From Paenilisteria riparia FSL S10-1204 (lineage in GTDB: Bacteria > Bacillota > Bacilli > Lactobacillales > Listeriaceae), in assembly GCF_000525995.1 (NCBI RefSeq), contig NZ_AODL01000003.1:19985-83984 (forward strand): DNA of 64,000 bases, in the 5' to 3' direction. Positions 45,226 to 56,941 of the stretch are shown here, in pieces. The notes under the pieces were generated by a model. That model worked only from the letters and a program-made list of their open reading frames with translations. It had not been told where the DNA came from and ran no database searches. How positions within the stretch are numbered: position 1 is the first letter of the stretch; every line of letters starts with the position of its first letter. A program made the position numbers and the translations under genes.

Positions 45226-45567
45226 ATGAAAATATTAATCTACCCATTTGTCGTTATTTTACTGTTGTTAACTGCATGTAATAACACAGCATCAGAACAA
45301 AATACTGTCTACAGTGCAACTATTTATGACACCAATTTACGAGTAAACAAAATGAAATGGATTAGCGGCGAGAAACTAAATCTTTCAGCTGGTAATTATG
45401 AATTAGCCGAAATAAACAACATATTCAATCAAAAAGGCGATAAAATCGACTCGTCAGATTTAAAAATTGGAGACAAAATTAAGATTTACTTAAAGCCTCC
45501 AATCATCATAAAAGAAACCGAACCCGCTCAGATTTCCGCTGAATACATTCTTAAAATCATCAAATAA
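45226..45567 (+). CDS. Small lipoprotein of unknown function
   Basis: 113 residues. Lipoprotein signal peptide with lipobox LLTAC (Cys18). The mature part is a compact beta-rich domain of about 95 residues (YSATIYDTNLRV ... LKIGDKIKIYLKPP), resembling OB-like folds of the DUF3221 kind; not certain. ATG follows AGTAGGAGGCAAC. Confidence 0.85.
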   Translation: MKILIYPFVVILLLLTACNNTASEQNTVYSATIYDTNLRVNKMKWISGEKLNLSAGNYELAEINNIFNQKGDKIDSSDLKIGDKIKIYLKPPIIIKETEPAQISAEYILKIIK

Positions 45568-45576
45568 ACACATAGA

Positions 45577-45615
45577 GAAAGCCCTTGAACCCACAAACTT
45601 CAGGGCTTTTTTATT
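45577..45615 (+). terminator. Terminator after the small lipoprotein
   Basis: AAAGCCCTTGA and TTCAGGGCTTT stem (near perfect), then TTTATTT. Confidence 0.85.
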
Positions 45616-45690
45616 TCCTACAAATCTGCTATACTTAATCCATAATTAAAGAGAAAAAAATCCAAAAATCAACAAACGGGAGTGATTCAT

Positions 45691-46155
45691 TTGTCACTAA
45701 CTTTACAACTTTTCCAACAATCCGAAGCCGAACGTCAAGCGCTTATCAACTACACATTAACAAACGACACATTTTGCGCCCACCCAACGGCAATTATCAA
45801 TCTTAAACTAAGCTACCACAGCGTTCTTGTATACGCAGCATCAGATATCGTTGGTTTCTTCATCCTAGATAATGGCGAAGATGTTGCAATCTACACCGAG
45901 CAACCCGACACCATCTTACTTCGTGGCTATTCCATTGATACAAACCAACAAGGAAAAGGCTACGCGAAACAATCTTTACAACTGCTATCCAATTTTGTGA
46001 AAAAGCATTTCAGCAATATACAAACCATCGTCCTAGCAGTCAATGTTCGTAACACTCACGCCCAAAAAGTCTATCTAAAAAGCGGTTTTATCGATACAAC
46101 GCGCACTGTCATGGGACCACGGGGCGAACAATACGCTTATGCGCTTCACATATAA
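45691..46155 (+). CDS. GNAT family N-acetyltransferase
   Basis: 154 residues. The acetyl-CoA binding motif reads LLRGYSIDTNQQGKGYAKQS (Q-Q-G-K-G-Y), followed by VLAVNVRNTHAQKVYLKSGF, the standard motif B. Substrate unknown. TTG at 45691 chosen, 8 bases after GGGAG; GTG at 45682 overlaps that site. Confidence 0.9.
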   Translation: MSLTLQLFQQSEAERQALINYTLTNDTFCAHPTAIINLKLSYHSVLVYAASDIVGFFILDNGEDVAIYTEQPDTILLRGYSIDTNQQGKGYAKQSLQLLSNFVKKHFSNIQTIVLAVNVRNTHAQKVYLKSGFIDTTRTVMGPRGEQYAYALHI

Positions 46156-46162
46156 CTACCAA

Positions 46163-46196
46163 CTTGGATGTCTTAATAGCTCCAAGTCTTTATACA
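46163..46196 (+). terminator. Weak terminator after the GNAT gene
   Basis: ACTTGGA and TCCAAGT stem with a 12-base loop, then CTTTATAC. Few T residues. Confidence 0.5.
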
Positions 46197-46249
46197 CCAA
46201 CCTTGCAATAATGTAAGTTCCTATTACACAGGATATTTGTTACACTAAA

Positions 46250-46954
46250 ATGAGACATTTCGTCGATAAGAAAGCGTGGCACGAACACATGAAAAATGAC
46301 AAAATTCGGTTTCTCGTATTACTGATTCCGTTTTTATATATAGCATATGGGGTATACTTAGCTATTGACTTTAGTAGTGAATCTGAATTAATCAATGCAA
46401 TCACGAATGGCTTAATACTAGGAGGAATTTCCCTTTTTATTACGATAAAAGCAATAGTGAAAAAGAATATCGATATCATTTGGCTTGCCGTTTTTATTTT
46501 GTATATATTTGTGTTACATCATTTAGTTACATACATTTCAGTAGGAGACATTGTTAACAGTACGTATACAGGAGCGTTTCATATTCAACGCGAAATGGTG
46601 AATTTGGTCCCATTCACAACTATTGAAAACACGTTACACCAAACATTTGTTACAATGCCAACCATTATTCAGCTTGTCGGCAACATTTTACTGCTAGCAC
46701 CACTCACGTTTTTCTTACTTTATTTCCAAATTGTAAAAAAAGCCAGCTCAGCTTTACTAATTACCGTATTGGTTTCAACAGGAATTGAACTTATCCAATT
46801 TCTACAAACAACGATTATTAGTGGTTTTGTTGGCATTACGCTACCTGAAAATCGTTCTACAGACATCGATGACATCATTTTAAATACGCTTAGCGGTTTA
46901 ATGGGTATTTTAGCCGCGCTATGCATCCCGAGTGTCCGCAAACGAATGAAATAA
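46250..46954 (+). CDS. VanZ family membrane protein
   Basis: 234 residues with five to six membrane helices. VanZ-type blocks: VNLVPFTTIENTLHQ, LVGNILLLAPLTFFLLYF, STGIELIQFLQTTI and STDIDDIILNTLSGLMG. VanZ-like proteins occur widely without glycopeptide resistance; function unclear. No ribosome binding site before ATG 46250, and ACTAAA-type -10 sequence sits right upstream, so either leaderless or starting at ATG 46289. mprF begins 24 bases after its stop. Confidence 0.85.
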   Translation: MRHFVDKKAWHEHMKNDKIRFLVLLIPFLYIAYGVYLAIDFSSESELINAITNGLILGGISLFITIKAIVKKNIDIIWLAVFILYIFVLHHLVTYISVGDIVNSTYTGAFHIQREMVNLVPFTTIENTLHQTFVTMPTIIQLVGNILLLAPLTFFLLYFQIVKKASSALLITVLVSTGIELIQFLQTTIISGFVGITLPENRSTDIDDIILNTLSGLMGILAALCIPSVRKRMK

Positions 46955-46977
46955 CAGCAGTGAAGGAGATTAAAATA

Positions 46978-49580
46978 ATGAAAGAACGTTTCGCAAAAAT
47001 AGTCGCTTGGTTCCAGCAAAATAGCTTGAAAGTAAAAATCATCTTTGTTGTATTTGTGTTGGCCTTTGTGACTTATGAAATAATTAGTATTGGAACGACA
47101 ACTGATTTTGGAACGCTCAAAGAAAACTTAACATCACAGAGTCCACAAAGCATTCTTATCATGATTATTGTGGGGCTAATTGCTGTAACACCAATGCTTT
47201 TATATGATTTTGTAATTGTTAAATTGCTTCCAGGGAAGTTCCCGATCAGCCATATTATTACGTCAGGTTGGATTACCAACACATTTACAAATATCGGTGG
47301 TTTCGGCGGAGTGCTAGGTGCTTCCTTACGTGCAAGTTTTTACGGGAAGAATGCGAATCATAAACAAATCCTCCTAGCCATTTCAAAAATTGCGTTATTT
47401 CTAGTTTCTGGATTATCGATTTATTGTCTTGTAGGGCTAGCTACACTGTTCATTCCTAACTTCGCGGATCATTTCCGGAATTACTGGCCATGGCTTCTTG
47501 CTGGAGGCCTGTATTTTCCAGCACTTTTCATCATTACGAAATGGAAAAGTAAGACTTTATTTGAAGACTTACCACTAAAACGTGAACTATTGCTAATTTT
47601 GGCGTCCTTATTAGAATGGGCTTTTGCATTTGGATGTTTTGTAATTATCGGTGCTTTAATGAACGAGCCCGTCGATATCTTAAAAATTTTCCCATTGTTC
47701 GTTATTGCCTCCGTTATTGGGATTGCCTCGATGGTTCCTGGCGGTGTCGGCACATTTGATGTCGTCATGATCCTAGGGCTAGAACAACTTGGCGTGTCCA
47801 CAGAACTAAGTGTCGCGTGGCTCCTGTTCTATCGTATTTTTTACTACATCATTCCGTTCGCGGCAGGACTACTATTCTTCGTCCAAAAAGCAGGGAAGAA
47901 GTTCAACGACTACTTGGAAGGCTTACCAAGACTGTTCCTACAAAAACTAGCACACCGATTCCTCGTCTTGTTCGTCTATTTCTCAGGACTTATGCTTATC
48001 ATTTCTGCTGCGATTCCAAATGCGATTTATCATTTGCCGTTGCTTTATAAATTAGCACCATTTAGCTTCTTCTTCGTATCACAAATTACGATGATTGCGT
48101 TCGGTTTCTTGTTGCTAGGCTTGGCACGCGGGATTGAAAGCAAAGTGACGAAAGCTTATGTGACAACGATTGTCGTACTAGGGTGCGCGATTTTCAACAC
48201 ATTGGCGCAAGGTTTCTCAGTTAAGGCAGCCATTTTTCTTGGGATCGTTTTATTCTGTGTTTACTTAGCACGAAATGAGTTTTACCGAGAAAAGCTTGTC
48301 TACACATGGAGCAAAATCATTTTCGATAGTGCGTTATTTCTCGTATGTCTTGTTGGTTATGTCGTGATTGGGATTTATAATTCACCACGTGTACCGCATC
48401 ACAAGAAAATTCCTGATTTTCTATTAATCCCGTCAGAGCACGTCTGGATTACCGGATTTATCGGAGTCGCCATCGCCGTTATCAGCTTAATCGTGATTTT
48501 CTACTACTTCTCAGGAAAAAACATCACAATCGGTGAACCATTCGATGTCAGACGCTTACGCAAACATCTTTCGCAATACAAGGGCAACGAAGTCACACAC
48601 ACCATGTTTCTACGAGATAAGCTATTATTCTGGTCAAAAGACGATAAATTATTATTCCCATTCAAAATCACTGCTGATAAAATGGTTATCATGGGCGAAC
48701 CCGTCGGGGATCCGGACTATCTCGAAGATGCGCTGGAAGAACTAATGACATACGCTGACCGCTACGGTTACCGTCCAGTTTTTTATGAAGTAGACGTCGA
48801 TATGCTGGCATTTCTCCACGATCATGGCTTTGACTTCATGAAAATAGGAGAAGAAGCTTCGTATCCTTGCCAGAATTCACATTAACAGGAAAAAAACGCA
48901 AAGGCGAGCGTGCCTTAATGAATAAATTCGAGCGCGAAGGCTACACATTTGACATTATTCATCCAAGCTTCGATGACCGCACAATTCAGCGACTGCGTGA
49001 TATTTCCGATGACTGGTTAGACGGACGAACAGAAAAAGGTTTTTCACTAGGGTTCTTTGATGTTTATTACTTAGAACAAGCCCCAGTGGCCATTGCCAAA
49101 GATGAAGAAGGCGAAATCATTGCTTTTGCTTCGATGATGCCTTGTTATAATGACGAAATGACATCCATTGATTTAATGCGCTATGGCAAAGATGCACCGA
49201 GTGGCATTATGGATTTCCTTTTCATTAACCTGTTCCAACACGGACAAGCAGAAGGCTATCAAATTTTCAATGCTGGTATGGCGCCACTGTCTAACGTAGG
49301 CTCCTCGCAGTTTGCTTTTTTAGGCGAACGATTAGCTGGATTAGTATATCGCTATAGCCAAGGATTCTACGGCTTTCAAGGCTTGCGCAACTACAAATCC
49401 AAATACGTCACCACCTGGGTCCAAAAATTCGTAGCCTTCCGCAAACGTAGCTCTATCGCGTTCACGATGCTACAACTTATGGTGTTGGTAGGTAAGAAAC
49501 GTCCGCTATCTAAAGCGCAAATCATCGAAGAACGGGAAGAAGACATGATAGAAGAACTTATTGCCGAAGAACCAAAATAA
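46978..49580 (+). pseudogene. mprF: Phosphatidylglycerol lysyltransferase, frameshifted
   Basis: MprF adds lysine to phosphatidylglycerol and flips it, protecting against cationic peptides and daptomycin. First frame 46978-48885: flippase membrane domain (GGFGGVLGASLRA, SMVPGGVGTFDVVMILG) and start of the DUF2156 synthase domain (FPFKITADKMVIMGEPVGDP). Second frame to 49580: LPEFTLTGKKRKGERALMNK, then SLGFFDVYYLEQAPVAIA and FQGLRNYKSKY. The break is near 48860-48869; one added base (for example a second G, giving EEASVSLPEFTL) restores 867 residues. All parts are present, so the damage is recent or a sequencing error. ATG 46978 follows GAAGGAG. Confidence 0.88.
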
Positions 49581-49582
49581 AA

Positions 49583-49628
49583 TAAGGCGTCAGAGATTTC
49601 AAGAAAAGTCTCTAGCGCCTTATTTTTT
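49583..49628. terminator. Bidirectional terminator between mprF and the epimerase gene
   Basis: AATAAGGCG(TCAGAGA) pairs with (TCTCTAG)CGCCTTATT, with T run on the right and A run on the left. Serves both convergent genes. Confidence 0.85.
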
Positions 49629-50520
49629 ATTCCTCTATTAAATTCGTTAACGCGTCCTGGATTTTTGGAAAGGCAAATTCAAAGTTTTGATTGAGCAGTT
49701 TTTGCGGATATACGCGCTGGCCTTCCAATACTAACATGGCACGCTCGCCTAAAATGAGTCGAATCATCGCAGCGGGAGTTGCAATTTTTGCTGGGCGTCT
49801 CATCACTTGGCCGAGAAGTTCTGCGAATTTTTTCTGTTGGACCGGGTGGGGAGCTGTAATATTTACTACTCCTTCCAACGCCTCTGTTTCCATAATGAAC
49901 AGCAACGCTCGAACTACGTCATCAATATGAATCCAAGAATACCACTGATTGCCGTCACCAAGCGGACCACCAGCCAAATATGAAAATTGTTTCGTAAGTA
50001 GTGGCAATGAACCACCGTCCGTTCCTAAAATCAGCCCAAATCGCGTAAACACTGTCCGAATACCAGAAGCTCGCGCTGCTTTTTCCCAAGAAATCACGGT
50101 TTCAGCTAAGAAATTATCAGCTGCCTCATGTTCTTCTGTATCCAAAAAGAACGTTGTTTGTGAAGTTGGATAAAAGCCAATCGCGCTCGCATTAATTAAC
50201 AGTTTAGGTTTCGGCTGTAAGTCATGAATAAGCGATACAAGCGCTTCTGTCGCCATTTCCCGGCTTTCTAAAATCAGTTGTTTTCGACTTTCCGTCCACC
50301 GTTTATCCGCAATTGCCGCACCCGCCAAATTAATACATACATCTATAGTAATTCCCGACAAATCGGGTTGTTTGCCATTGAGCCAAGTGAGATAATGTAT
50401 TTTTTCCGAACCTGTTTGTTCCTGCCGCGTCAAAATATAAACCGTGTCGCCTCTCGCAACGAGTTCCTTCACAAGATGTGTACCTACAAAACCAGTTCCA
50501 CCAGTTATTAAAATATTCAT
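49627..50520 (-). CDS. TIGR01777 family NAD-dependent epimerase/dehydratase
   Basis: 297 residues. N-terminal MNILITGGTGFVGTHLV is the dinucleotide-binding loop; INLAGAAIADKRW, INASAIGFYPTSQ and GRRPAKIATPAAMIRLILGE-like blocks mark the YfcH/SDR39U1 group (the last reads MRRPAKIATPAAM). Substrate unknown. ATG 50520 follows AGGGGTG. Divergent from recX. Confidence 0.93.
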   Translation of the reverse strand: MNILITGGTGFVGTHLVKELVARGDTVYILTRQEQTGSEKIHYLTWLNGKQPDLSGITIDVCINLAGAAIADKRWTESRKQLILESREMATEALVSLIHDLQPKPKLLINASAIGFYPTSQTTFFLDTEEHEAADNFLAETVISWEKAARASGIRTVFTRFGLILGTDGGSLPLLTKQFSYLAGGPLGDGNQWYSWIHIDDVVRALLFIMETEALEGVVNITAPHPVQQKKFAELLGQVMRRPAKIATPAAMIRLILGERAMLVLEGQRVYPQKLLNQNFEFAFPKIQDALTNLIEE

Positions 50521-50620
50521 ATTGTTCACCCCTATGTTAGTTTTATAATACATTTCCCTTTTAGATAGCTTTAAAACGAGTTATTGCGTATGATAGAATA
50601 GAGAGTAGGAGGCGATACTA

Positions 50621-51433
50621 GTGAAAATATCATCCGTTTCACAACAGCAAAAAAATAAAGAACGATATAACGTCTTCGTCGCTGGGAAATATTTGTTTAG
50701 CGTGGACGAGGTTGTCCTTGCCAAATACCAGCTCTTTAAAGATCGCGAGGTCACTGAAACGGAATTAGCTGAAATTCAAGAGGAAGACGCAATTCGACGC
50801 GGTTTAAATAAAGCCATTCAATTCTTGGCACACCGTGTTCGCTCGGAAAAAGAAATTCGTACGCATCTAACCAAAGCCGAAATGGAAGAAGATGAGATTA
50901 ACATCGTTATTGCACGCTTGGCAGAAATGAAGTATATCAATGACTTGGAATTTGCGCACCTGTATGTCCGCACCCAAATGAACACAACATCCAAAGGGCC
51001 GCGTCAAATCGAACGCGAGCTTGTCGGAAAAGGCATCGTTCGCGAATACATCGAAGAGGCTTTACTTGATTTTAAAGACGATACCCAGCTAGAAAATGCG
51101 GTCAAACTCGCCACGAAAATCGTCAACCGTAGCCGCAAATCCGCCAAACGCCAGCTCCAACAAAAGCTAATGACGGAACTATTGCAAAAAGGCTACACGA
51201 CCGAACTTGCCCAAGAAGCCACCATCATCGCACTTGAAGAATTCTCCGAAGAGCAAGAACAAGATATTCTAGGCGAACAAATCGCTAAACTCATACGGAA
51301 GAACTTACGCTACGGTCCAGCTAAATGTCGCCAAAAAACAATCACATCACTACAACAAAAAGGTTTTTCGTATACGACAATTCAAGAATATATGCTAGAA
51401 CATGAAATCAATTTTGAAGAGGAGCAAGAGTAA
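50621..51433 (+). CDS. recX: Recombination regulator RecX
   Basis: 270 residues, the long Firmicute form. Three-helix RecX repeats with the signature AHRVRSEKEIRTHL (about 66-79), YINDLEFAHLYV and TTSKGPRQIERELVGKGI. Modulates RecA filaments. GTG start follows GTAGGAGGCG. Its stop overlaps the ATG of the yfhJ-like gene by one base (TAATG). Confidence 0.95.
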   Translation: MKISSVSQQQKNKERYNVFVAGKYLFSVDEVVLAKYQLFKDREVTETELAEIQEEDAIRRGLNKAIQFLAHRVRSEKEIRTHLTKAEMEEDEINIVIARLAEMKYINDLEFAHLYVRTQMNTTSKGPRQIERELVGKGIVREYIEEALLDFKDDTQLENAVKLATKIVNRSRKSAKRQLQQKLMTELLQKGYTTELAQEATIIALEEFSEEQEQDILGEQIAKLIRKNLRYGPAKCRQKTITSLQQKGFSYTTIQEYMLEHEINFEEEQE

Positions 51434-51663
51434 TGCAAGCTTATTTTGAGAAATTACAAGCCGAATTAATGAAAGTAAACCCGAATCTAACAGCAGACGA
51501 AGCCCTATGGTGGGTGGAAATGCTTTGGTCAGATTTTGAAGCAAGTTATGCAAAAGCAGGTTATCCGTACCGCGGAGAAGAATATGCCAGTGATTATGTA
51601 GCAAAACAGATCCAACAACACGGTGCTTCACTTCATTTAGTGGAACGTAAAGATAGAAACTAA
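51433..51663 (+). CDS. YfhJ family protein
   Basis: 76 residues. QAYFEKLQAEL, ALWWVEMLWSDFEASYAKAG and a C-terminal LHLVERKD resemble B. subtilis YfhJ, which also sits beside recX. Function unknown. Translationally coupled to recX. Confidence 0.85.
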   Translation: MQAYFEKLQAELMKVNPNLTADEALWWVEMLWSDFEASYAKAGYPYRGEEYASDYVAKQIQQHGASLHLVERKDRN

Positions 51664-51664
51664 A

Positions 51665-51707
51665 AAACAGACCTTCTCTTACATTTCAAGAGCGGGTCTG
51701 TTTTTGT
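51665..51707. terminator. Terminator between yfhJ and the DUF457 gene
   Basis: AAACAGACCTTCTCTT pairs with AAGAGCGGGTCTGTTT, then TTGTATT; A run on the other side makes it usable in both directions. Confidence 0.85.
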
Positions 51708-51708
51708 A

Positions 51709-52689
51709 TTAGTTTGTAACGGGGTGCAATTTCTTGTGCAGTTTCTCGTCGCTGAAAATCCAGCCAGTATAAGAAGATAGGATTTGTAAATCGTCATCTA
51801 ATTTCACAACGGCAACGAATGGATAATGGCCATTACTGCGATATCTTAAATCGGTAAATGTGACATATGTGCCGTCCATTTTTTCTTCGATGCGCCAGTT
51901 GTAGACTTTAGAGAACGAGACAAATGCAGCTAAATTCTTATCTTTCATCGCGGCATGAATAATGTCATTATCAGGCACCGGCAAGCGATCAAATTTCTCA
52001 TAAATCGAGATATTACGTTTAAATGCGCGACCCACGTAATAATGATCTTTCGTTGTTACAGCGACGCGCCACTGGAAGAAACGAATCGTAGAAGCAACAA
52101 TGACTTCCTCCGAGTCCGGAATCAAATTCTTCACGGCATGCGTGATAACTCGCTGCGTGATATACCTCGCGACATAGTAAACTGCAAGTATCGCATAAAG
52201 CGTAAAGAATGTTGTCGTTGCGGGCGCACCAAGCAACCAAATAATAATCGCAACAACATGGGAACCGAAAATAAAGATATCAAAGGTATTTATAAACCCG
52301 AAGGCGACCCAAGTGTCCTTAAACGGCCTAATTGCCTGCGTCCCATACGCGTTGAAAATATCAACAAAAATGTGCAGACAAACCGCGACAAACGTCCAGA
52401 GTAGCAAATGCCAGAACGGCGCCGCTGGAAAGATTAAATATAGAATAACAGAAAGCAACAATGGCCAAATCGCTAGACCTGGAAGTGAATGCGTTATTCC
52501 TCTATGATTGCGAATATAATCCGCGTTATTTTTTAATTTCAGAACAGTATCAATGTCCGGTATTTGTGAGCCAATAATGGTGGCTGTCATGATACCAATG
52601 GCAGCGGAACTACCGACGATAGCAGGGTCAACAGCTGTAGCAACTGCACCTAAGGCAATCCCCATTACGACATGTGTACCAGTATCCAA
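51709..52689 (-). CDS. DUF457 / YfhP-type membrane-bound metal-dependent hydrolase
   Basis: 326 residues. N-terminal MDTGTHVVMGIALGAVA with His6; IPDIDTV and NHRGITHSLPGL carry the conserved Asp and His of the YdjM/YfhP family; HIFVDIFNAYGTQAI completes the likely metal site. Four or five membrane helices in the first 180 residues, then a soluble C-terminal part. In B. subtilis YfhP is tied to yfhQ (mutY), which also follows here in divergent orientation. TTG start follows GAGGAGGAAATACA. Confidence 0.88.
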   Translation of the reverse strand: MDTGTHVVMGIALGAVATAVDPAIVGSSAAIGIMTATIIGSQIPDIDTVLKLKNNADYIRNHRGITHSLPGLAIWPLLLSVILYLIFPAAPFWHLLLWTFVAVCLHIFVDIFNAYGTQAIRPFKDTWVAFGFINTFDIFIFGSHVVAIIIWLLGAPATTTFFTLYAILAVYYVARYITQRVITHAVKNLIPDSEEVIVASTIRFFQWRVAVTTKDHYYVGRAFKRNISIYEKFDRLPVPDNDIIHAAMKDKNLAAFVSFSKVYNWRIEEKMDGTYVTFTDLRYRSNGHYPFVAVVKLDDDLQILSSYTGWIFSDEKLHKKLHPVTN

Positions 52690-52970
52690 TGTATTTCCTC
52701 CTCAAAATAAGACTAGCATTCCATCAACAACAAAAAGCCAGTATTGAGATGTCTTCAAACAAGGCTTCCAATCTTATTTTTCAATTTACGAAAACTTCCT
52801 CATAAAGCAATTGACTGTCCAATTAAAGCTCGATTCTGTATAATAGAAACGTTGCTAAAAATTGAGGCGGGGGGAAGTTTTTTTTCCTACTTACATTATA
52901 CTACAGAATCCGTCCAAACGTGCATTAGAAAACTATGAGAATATACACAGAAAACGAGGAGTAATACACG

Positions 52971-54798
<1,828 letters not shown>

Positions 54799-54809
54799 GT
54801 GGAGAGGTT

Positions 54810-54850
54810 AGAGCTTCAATGGATTTCATGTCCATCGAGGCTTTTTTTAA
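54810..54850 (+). terminator. Terminator after fabL
   Basis: AGAGCTTCAATGGA pairs with TCCATCGAGGCTTT (two mismatches), followed by TTTTT. Confidence 0.8.
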
Positions 54851-54952
54851 TTACTTTGTATATCACTTCTCGCAATCGTTTACAAAAAACTCGGAATATG
54901 TTACCATTTTATAGAAGATGACTTACATTTATTACAGTATAAAAGGAGGTTC

Positions 54953-55387
54953 ATGATGCAAAAAAAATACATATGGTTGATTTCGATTGCTGCTGTTATC
55001 GTAATTATTTTGATTGGAGGTAAAATTTATATGAATAGTTTGGATAAGAAAGAAGTTGAACATGAAAAAAAGGTGCAACAATTAGTAAAGGCTGAGGAAT
55101 ACATGGCACTATATTTGGTTCGCAATTATGAAGGTGTGCACACTATAGAATTTCATCCAGTTACTCAAACAAAAGAAACTGGGTTTTGGCATGGATCTAT
55201 CGATGTTAACAATGGTAGTACATTGACCTTTTCGATGCGTAATCTATCTGACTTTGATGATATAGGTATTCGAGTTAACCCTAAAACATTCGATTTAAAT
55301 AAGAAAAAAAAGAGTTTAAATGAAGATTTGGAGAATGTTAAAATAAAGTATTGGAGGGGGAATAATGGCGACGGAACGGGATTATAA
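54953..55387 (+). CDS. DUF1433-like membrane-anchored protein, probable immunity protein of the TslA-like lipase (TilA-like)
   Basis: 144 residues. N-terminal membrane anchor YIWLISIAAVIVIILIGG, no lipobox cysteine. The outside domain has the pattern EEYMALYLVRNYEGVHTIEF ... WHGSIDVNNG, which fits DUF1433. In S. aureus, DUF1433-type surface proteins (TilA) protect against the T7-secreted lipase TslA. Here the gene is directly upstream and overlaps the lipase gene by 23 bases. ATG follows AAAGGAGG. Role is inferred from family and neighbours. Confidence 0.6.
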   Translation: MMQKKYIWLISIAAVIVIILIGGKIYMNSLDKKEVEHEKKVQQLVKAEEYMALYLVRNYEGVHTIEFHPVTQTKETGFWHGSIDVNNGSTLTFSMRNLSDFDDIGIRVNPKTFDLNKKKKSLNEDLENVKIKYWRGNNGDGTGL

Positions 55388-56600
55388 TGTTTTCGCAGAT
55401 GAAGCATACCAAATAGATAAGGCACGAGCAAAAAATGAAGACAGAGCTCCATTGCTAAAAGGTGATATCTTAGAAGGAACAAAATTATCGCAGTCTTATA
55501 TAGTGTTGGAAGTAGCAGACAACAATAAAAATGGTATGCAGGCAATGGCTGTGGCGCCGATTAAAGATGGCATTGCGGATACATCTGAAATAATAATCGC
55601 ATATGCAGGAACCGATTTTGATGACAAATTAGATGTGCTAACAGACACCACCACTATAGTTGGAGGAGACGTAAATTTATCCATTCCACAATGGTGGAGC
55701 GCCCCTAAAAAGATTGACGGACAAGCCATTTCAGCGCAAAAATTCGCAACAAGTATAAAAAATAGCTACCCTAACGCAGTAATTACAACAACAGGCCATT
55801 CTCTCGGTGAATATTTAGCGATTTACATAGCAGCAGAAAATCAATGGAAAAATACAGGCTTCAATGGACCTGACCCATATAATATTCTATCTGATGATGC
55901 AAAAAAATGGATTAAAGAAAATCCAGGTTTACTAGCTAACTATCGAAATAATTACGATAAAATTGGTAATTTTGGTGGCAATAAAACTGGCGCGGCAATT
56001 TTACTAGACGTATCAAAAGGTGGCTATAATCCGGCAAAATCTCTAGACTATCACGGTTTAAGTACATGGCAGTTTGACAAAAGTGGCAACTTGGTAGCGC
56101 CAGGTCGTTCAAGCAGAGATTCACGCTTGGCTCAAATGGAGGCCACCACGCGATATCAATTATGGAATCTTTCTGTGTTATCAAATAAACTACGAAAAAA
56201 TCATGGTGGACTATCTTCATCGGAAGAAATATTCATCAATAGCAGAGAAGCATTGATTGTAGTAAACGGTGTTTCAACCATGATGCAGGATGGTTTGAAT
56301 ACTGTTATCAAAGAATACCAACAAGCAATCAATGAAGCAGAGGCACTATGGAAAGAGACTGTAGAGCGTGCGCAGGGAATTGGTATGGATTTAAGTTATG
56401 AGGAAGTAATGGGAGCTCTAGCTAGTGGAGGAGCGACCCAAGCAAATATTGTCGGCGAAACAACCGCCTTTTATGAACAAAGAATAGCTAGTGCCAAGCA
56501 AATGCTGGAGGAATACACCACATTAATCACTGAAATTCAAACGAGCATTGACCAGCAATTAGTGAAGGATCAGCAGTTAGCAAAAGACATTCAATTTTGA
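55365..56600 (+). CDS. TslA-like type VII secreted lipase toxin (N-terminal lipase, C-terminal LXG-like helical domain)
   Basis: 411 residues, no signal peptide. Residues about 1-240 form an alpha/beta-hydrolase lipase: YAGTD (80-84), nucleophile Ser146 in GHSLG (144-148), candidate Asp198 in NNYDKIGNFG, candidate His230 in LDYHGLS. Residues about 290-411 are all helical and hydrophilic (TVIKEYQQAINEAEALWK, FYEQRIASAKQMLEEYTTLI), like an LXG targeting domain but at the C-terminus. This reversed order is the hallmark of S. aureus TslA. It should be exported by a type VII system and attack membrane lipids of competitors. ATG follows GGAGGGGGAATA. Confidence 0.8.
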   Translation: MATERDYNVFADEAYQIDKARAKNEDRAPLLKGDILEGTKLSQSYIVLEVADNNKNGMQAMAVAPIKDGIADTSEIIIAYAGTDFDDKLDVLTDTTTIVGGDVNLSIPQWWSAPKKIDGQAISAQKFATSIKNSYPNAVITTTGHSLGEYLAIYIAAENQWKNTGFNGPDPYNILSDDAKKWIKENPGLLANYRNNYDKIGNFGGNKTGAAILLDVSKGGYNPAKSLDYHGLSTWQFDKSGNLVAPGRSSRDSRLAQMEATTRYQLWNLSVLSNKLRKNHGGLSSSEEIFINSREALIVVNGVSTMMQDGLNTVIKEYQQAINEAEALWKETVERAQGIGMDLSYEEVMGALASGGATQANIVGETTAFYEQRIASAKQMLEEYTTLITEIQTSIDQQLVKDQQLAKDIQF

Positions 56601-56617
56601 AAGAGAGGCAGCTAAAA

Positions 56618-56941
56618 ATGGACTCGCAACAGCGTTTAGAGGACAATTATTTACGCGATAAGAAGCGATTGACAGAGAAAGAAGAGAGATTGTACCAACA
56701 GAAAAATAAAGGAATGCAGGCTTTAGACGCTATTGCAGAAGCAAGTCATTATTATTTAAAGGGCTTCGCACCAGATACGATGGATATACGTCGAGGCATG
56801 CACCAATTAGAAGAAATAAAAGAGGAACTAGCTGTGCAACATCGCAAAGAGCAGCAACGTTTGGATTATGAGATGGAAGAATTAACTTTGAATTATCGCA
56901 GACAACAACGAACTTCTAATGAACAGGAGGCATCCTTATGA
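56618..56941 (+). CDS. T7SS accessory protein, DUF3958-like (TlaA/Lap type)
   Basis: 107 residues, almost entirely helical and very charged (LRDKKRLTEKEERLYQQK, LEEIKEELAVQHRKEQQRLD), likely a coiled coil. Such small helical proteins bind the LXG-type domain of T7 effectors and present it to the secretion machine. ATG 56618 follows AGAGAGGCAG. Stop overlaps the next ATG (ATGA). Confidence 0.65.
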   Translation: MDSQQRLEDNYLRDKKRLTEKEERLYQQKNKGMQALDAIAEASHYYLKGFAPDTMDIRRGMHQLEEIKEELAVQHRKEQQRLDYEMEELTLNYRRQQRTSNEQEASL

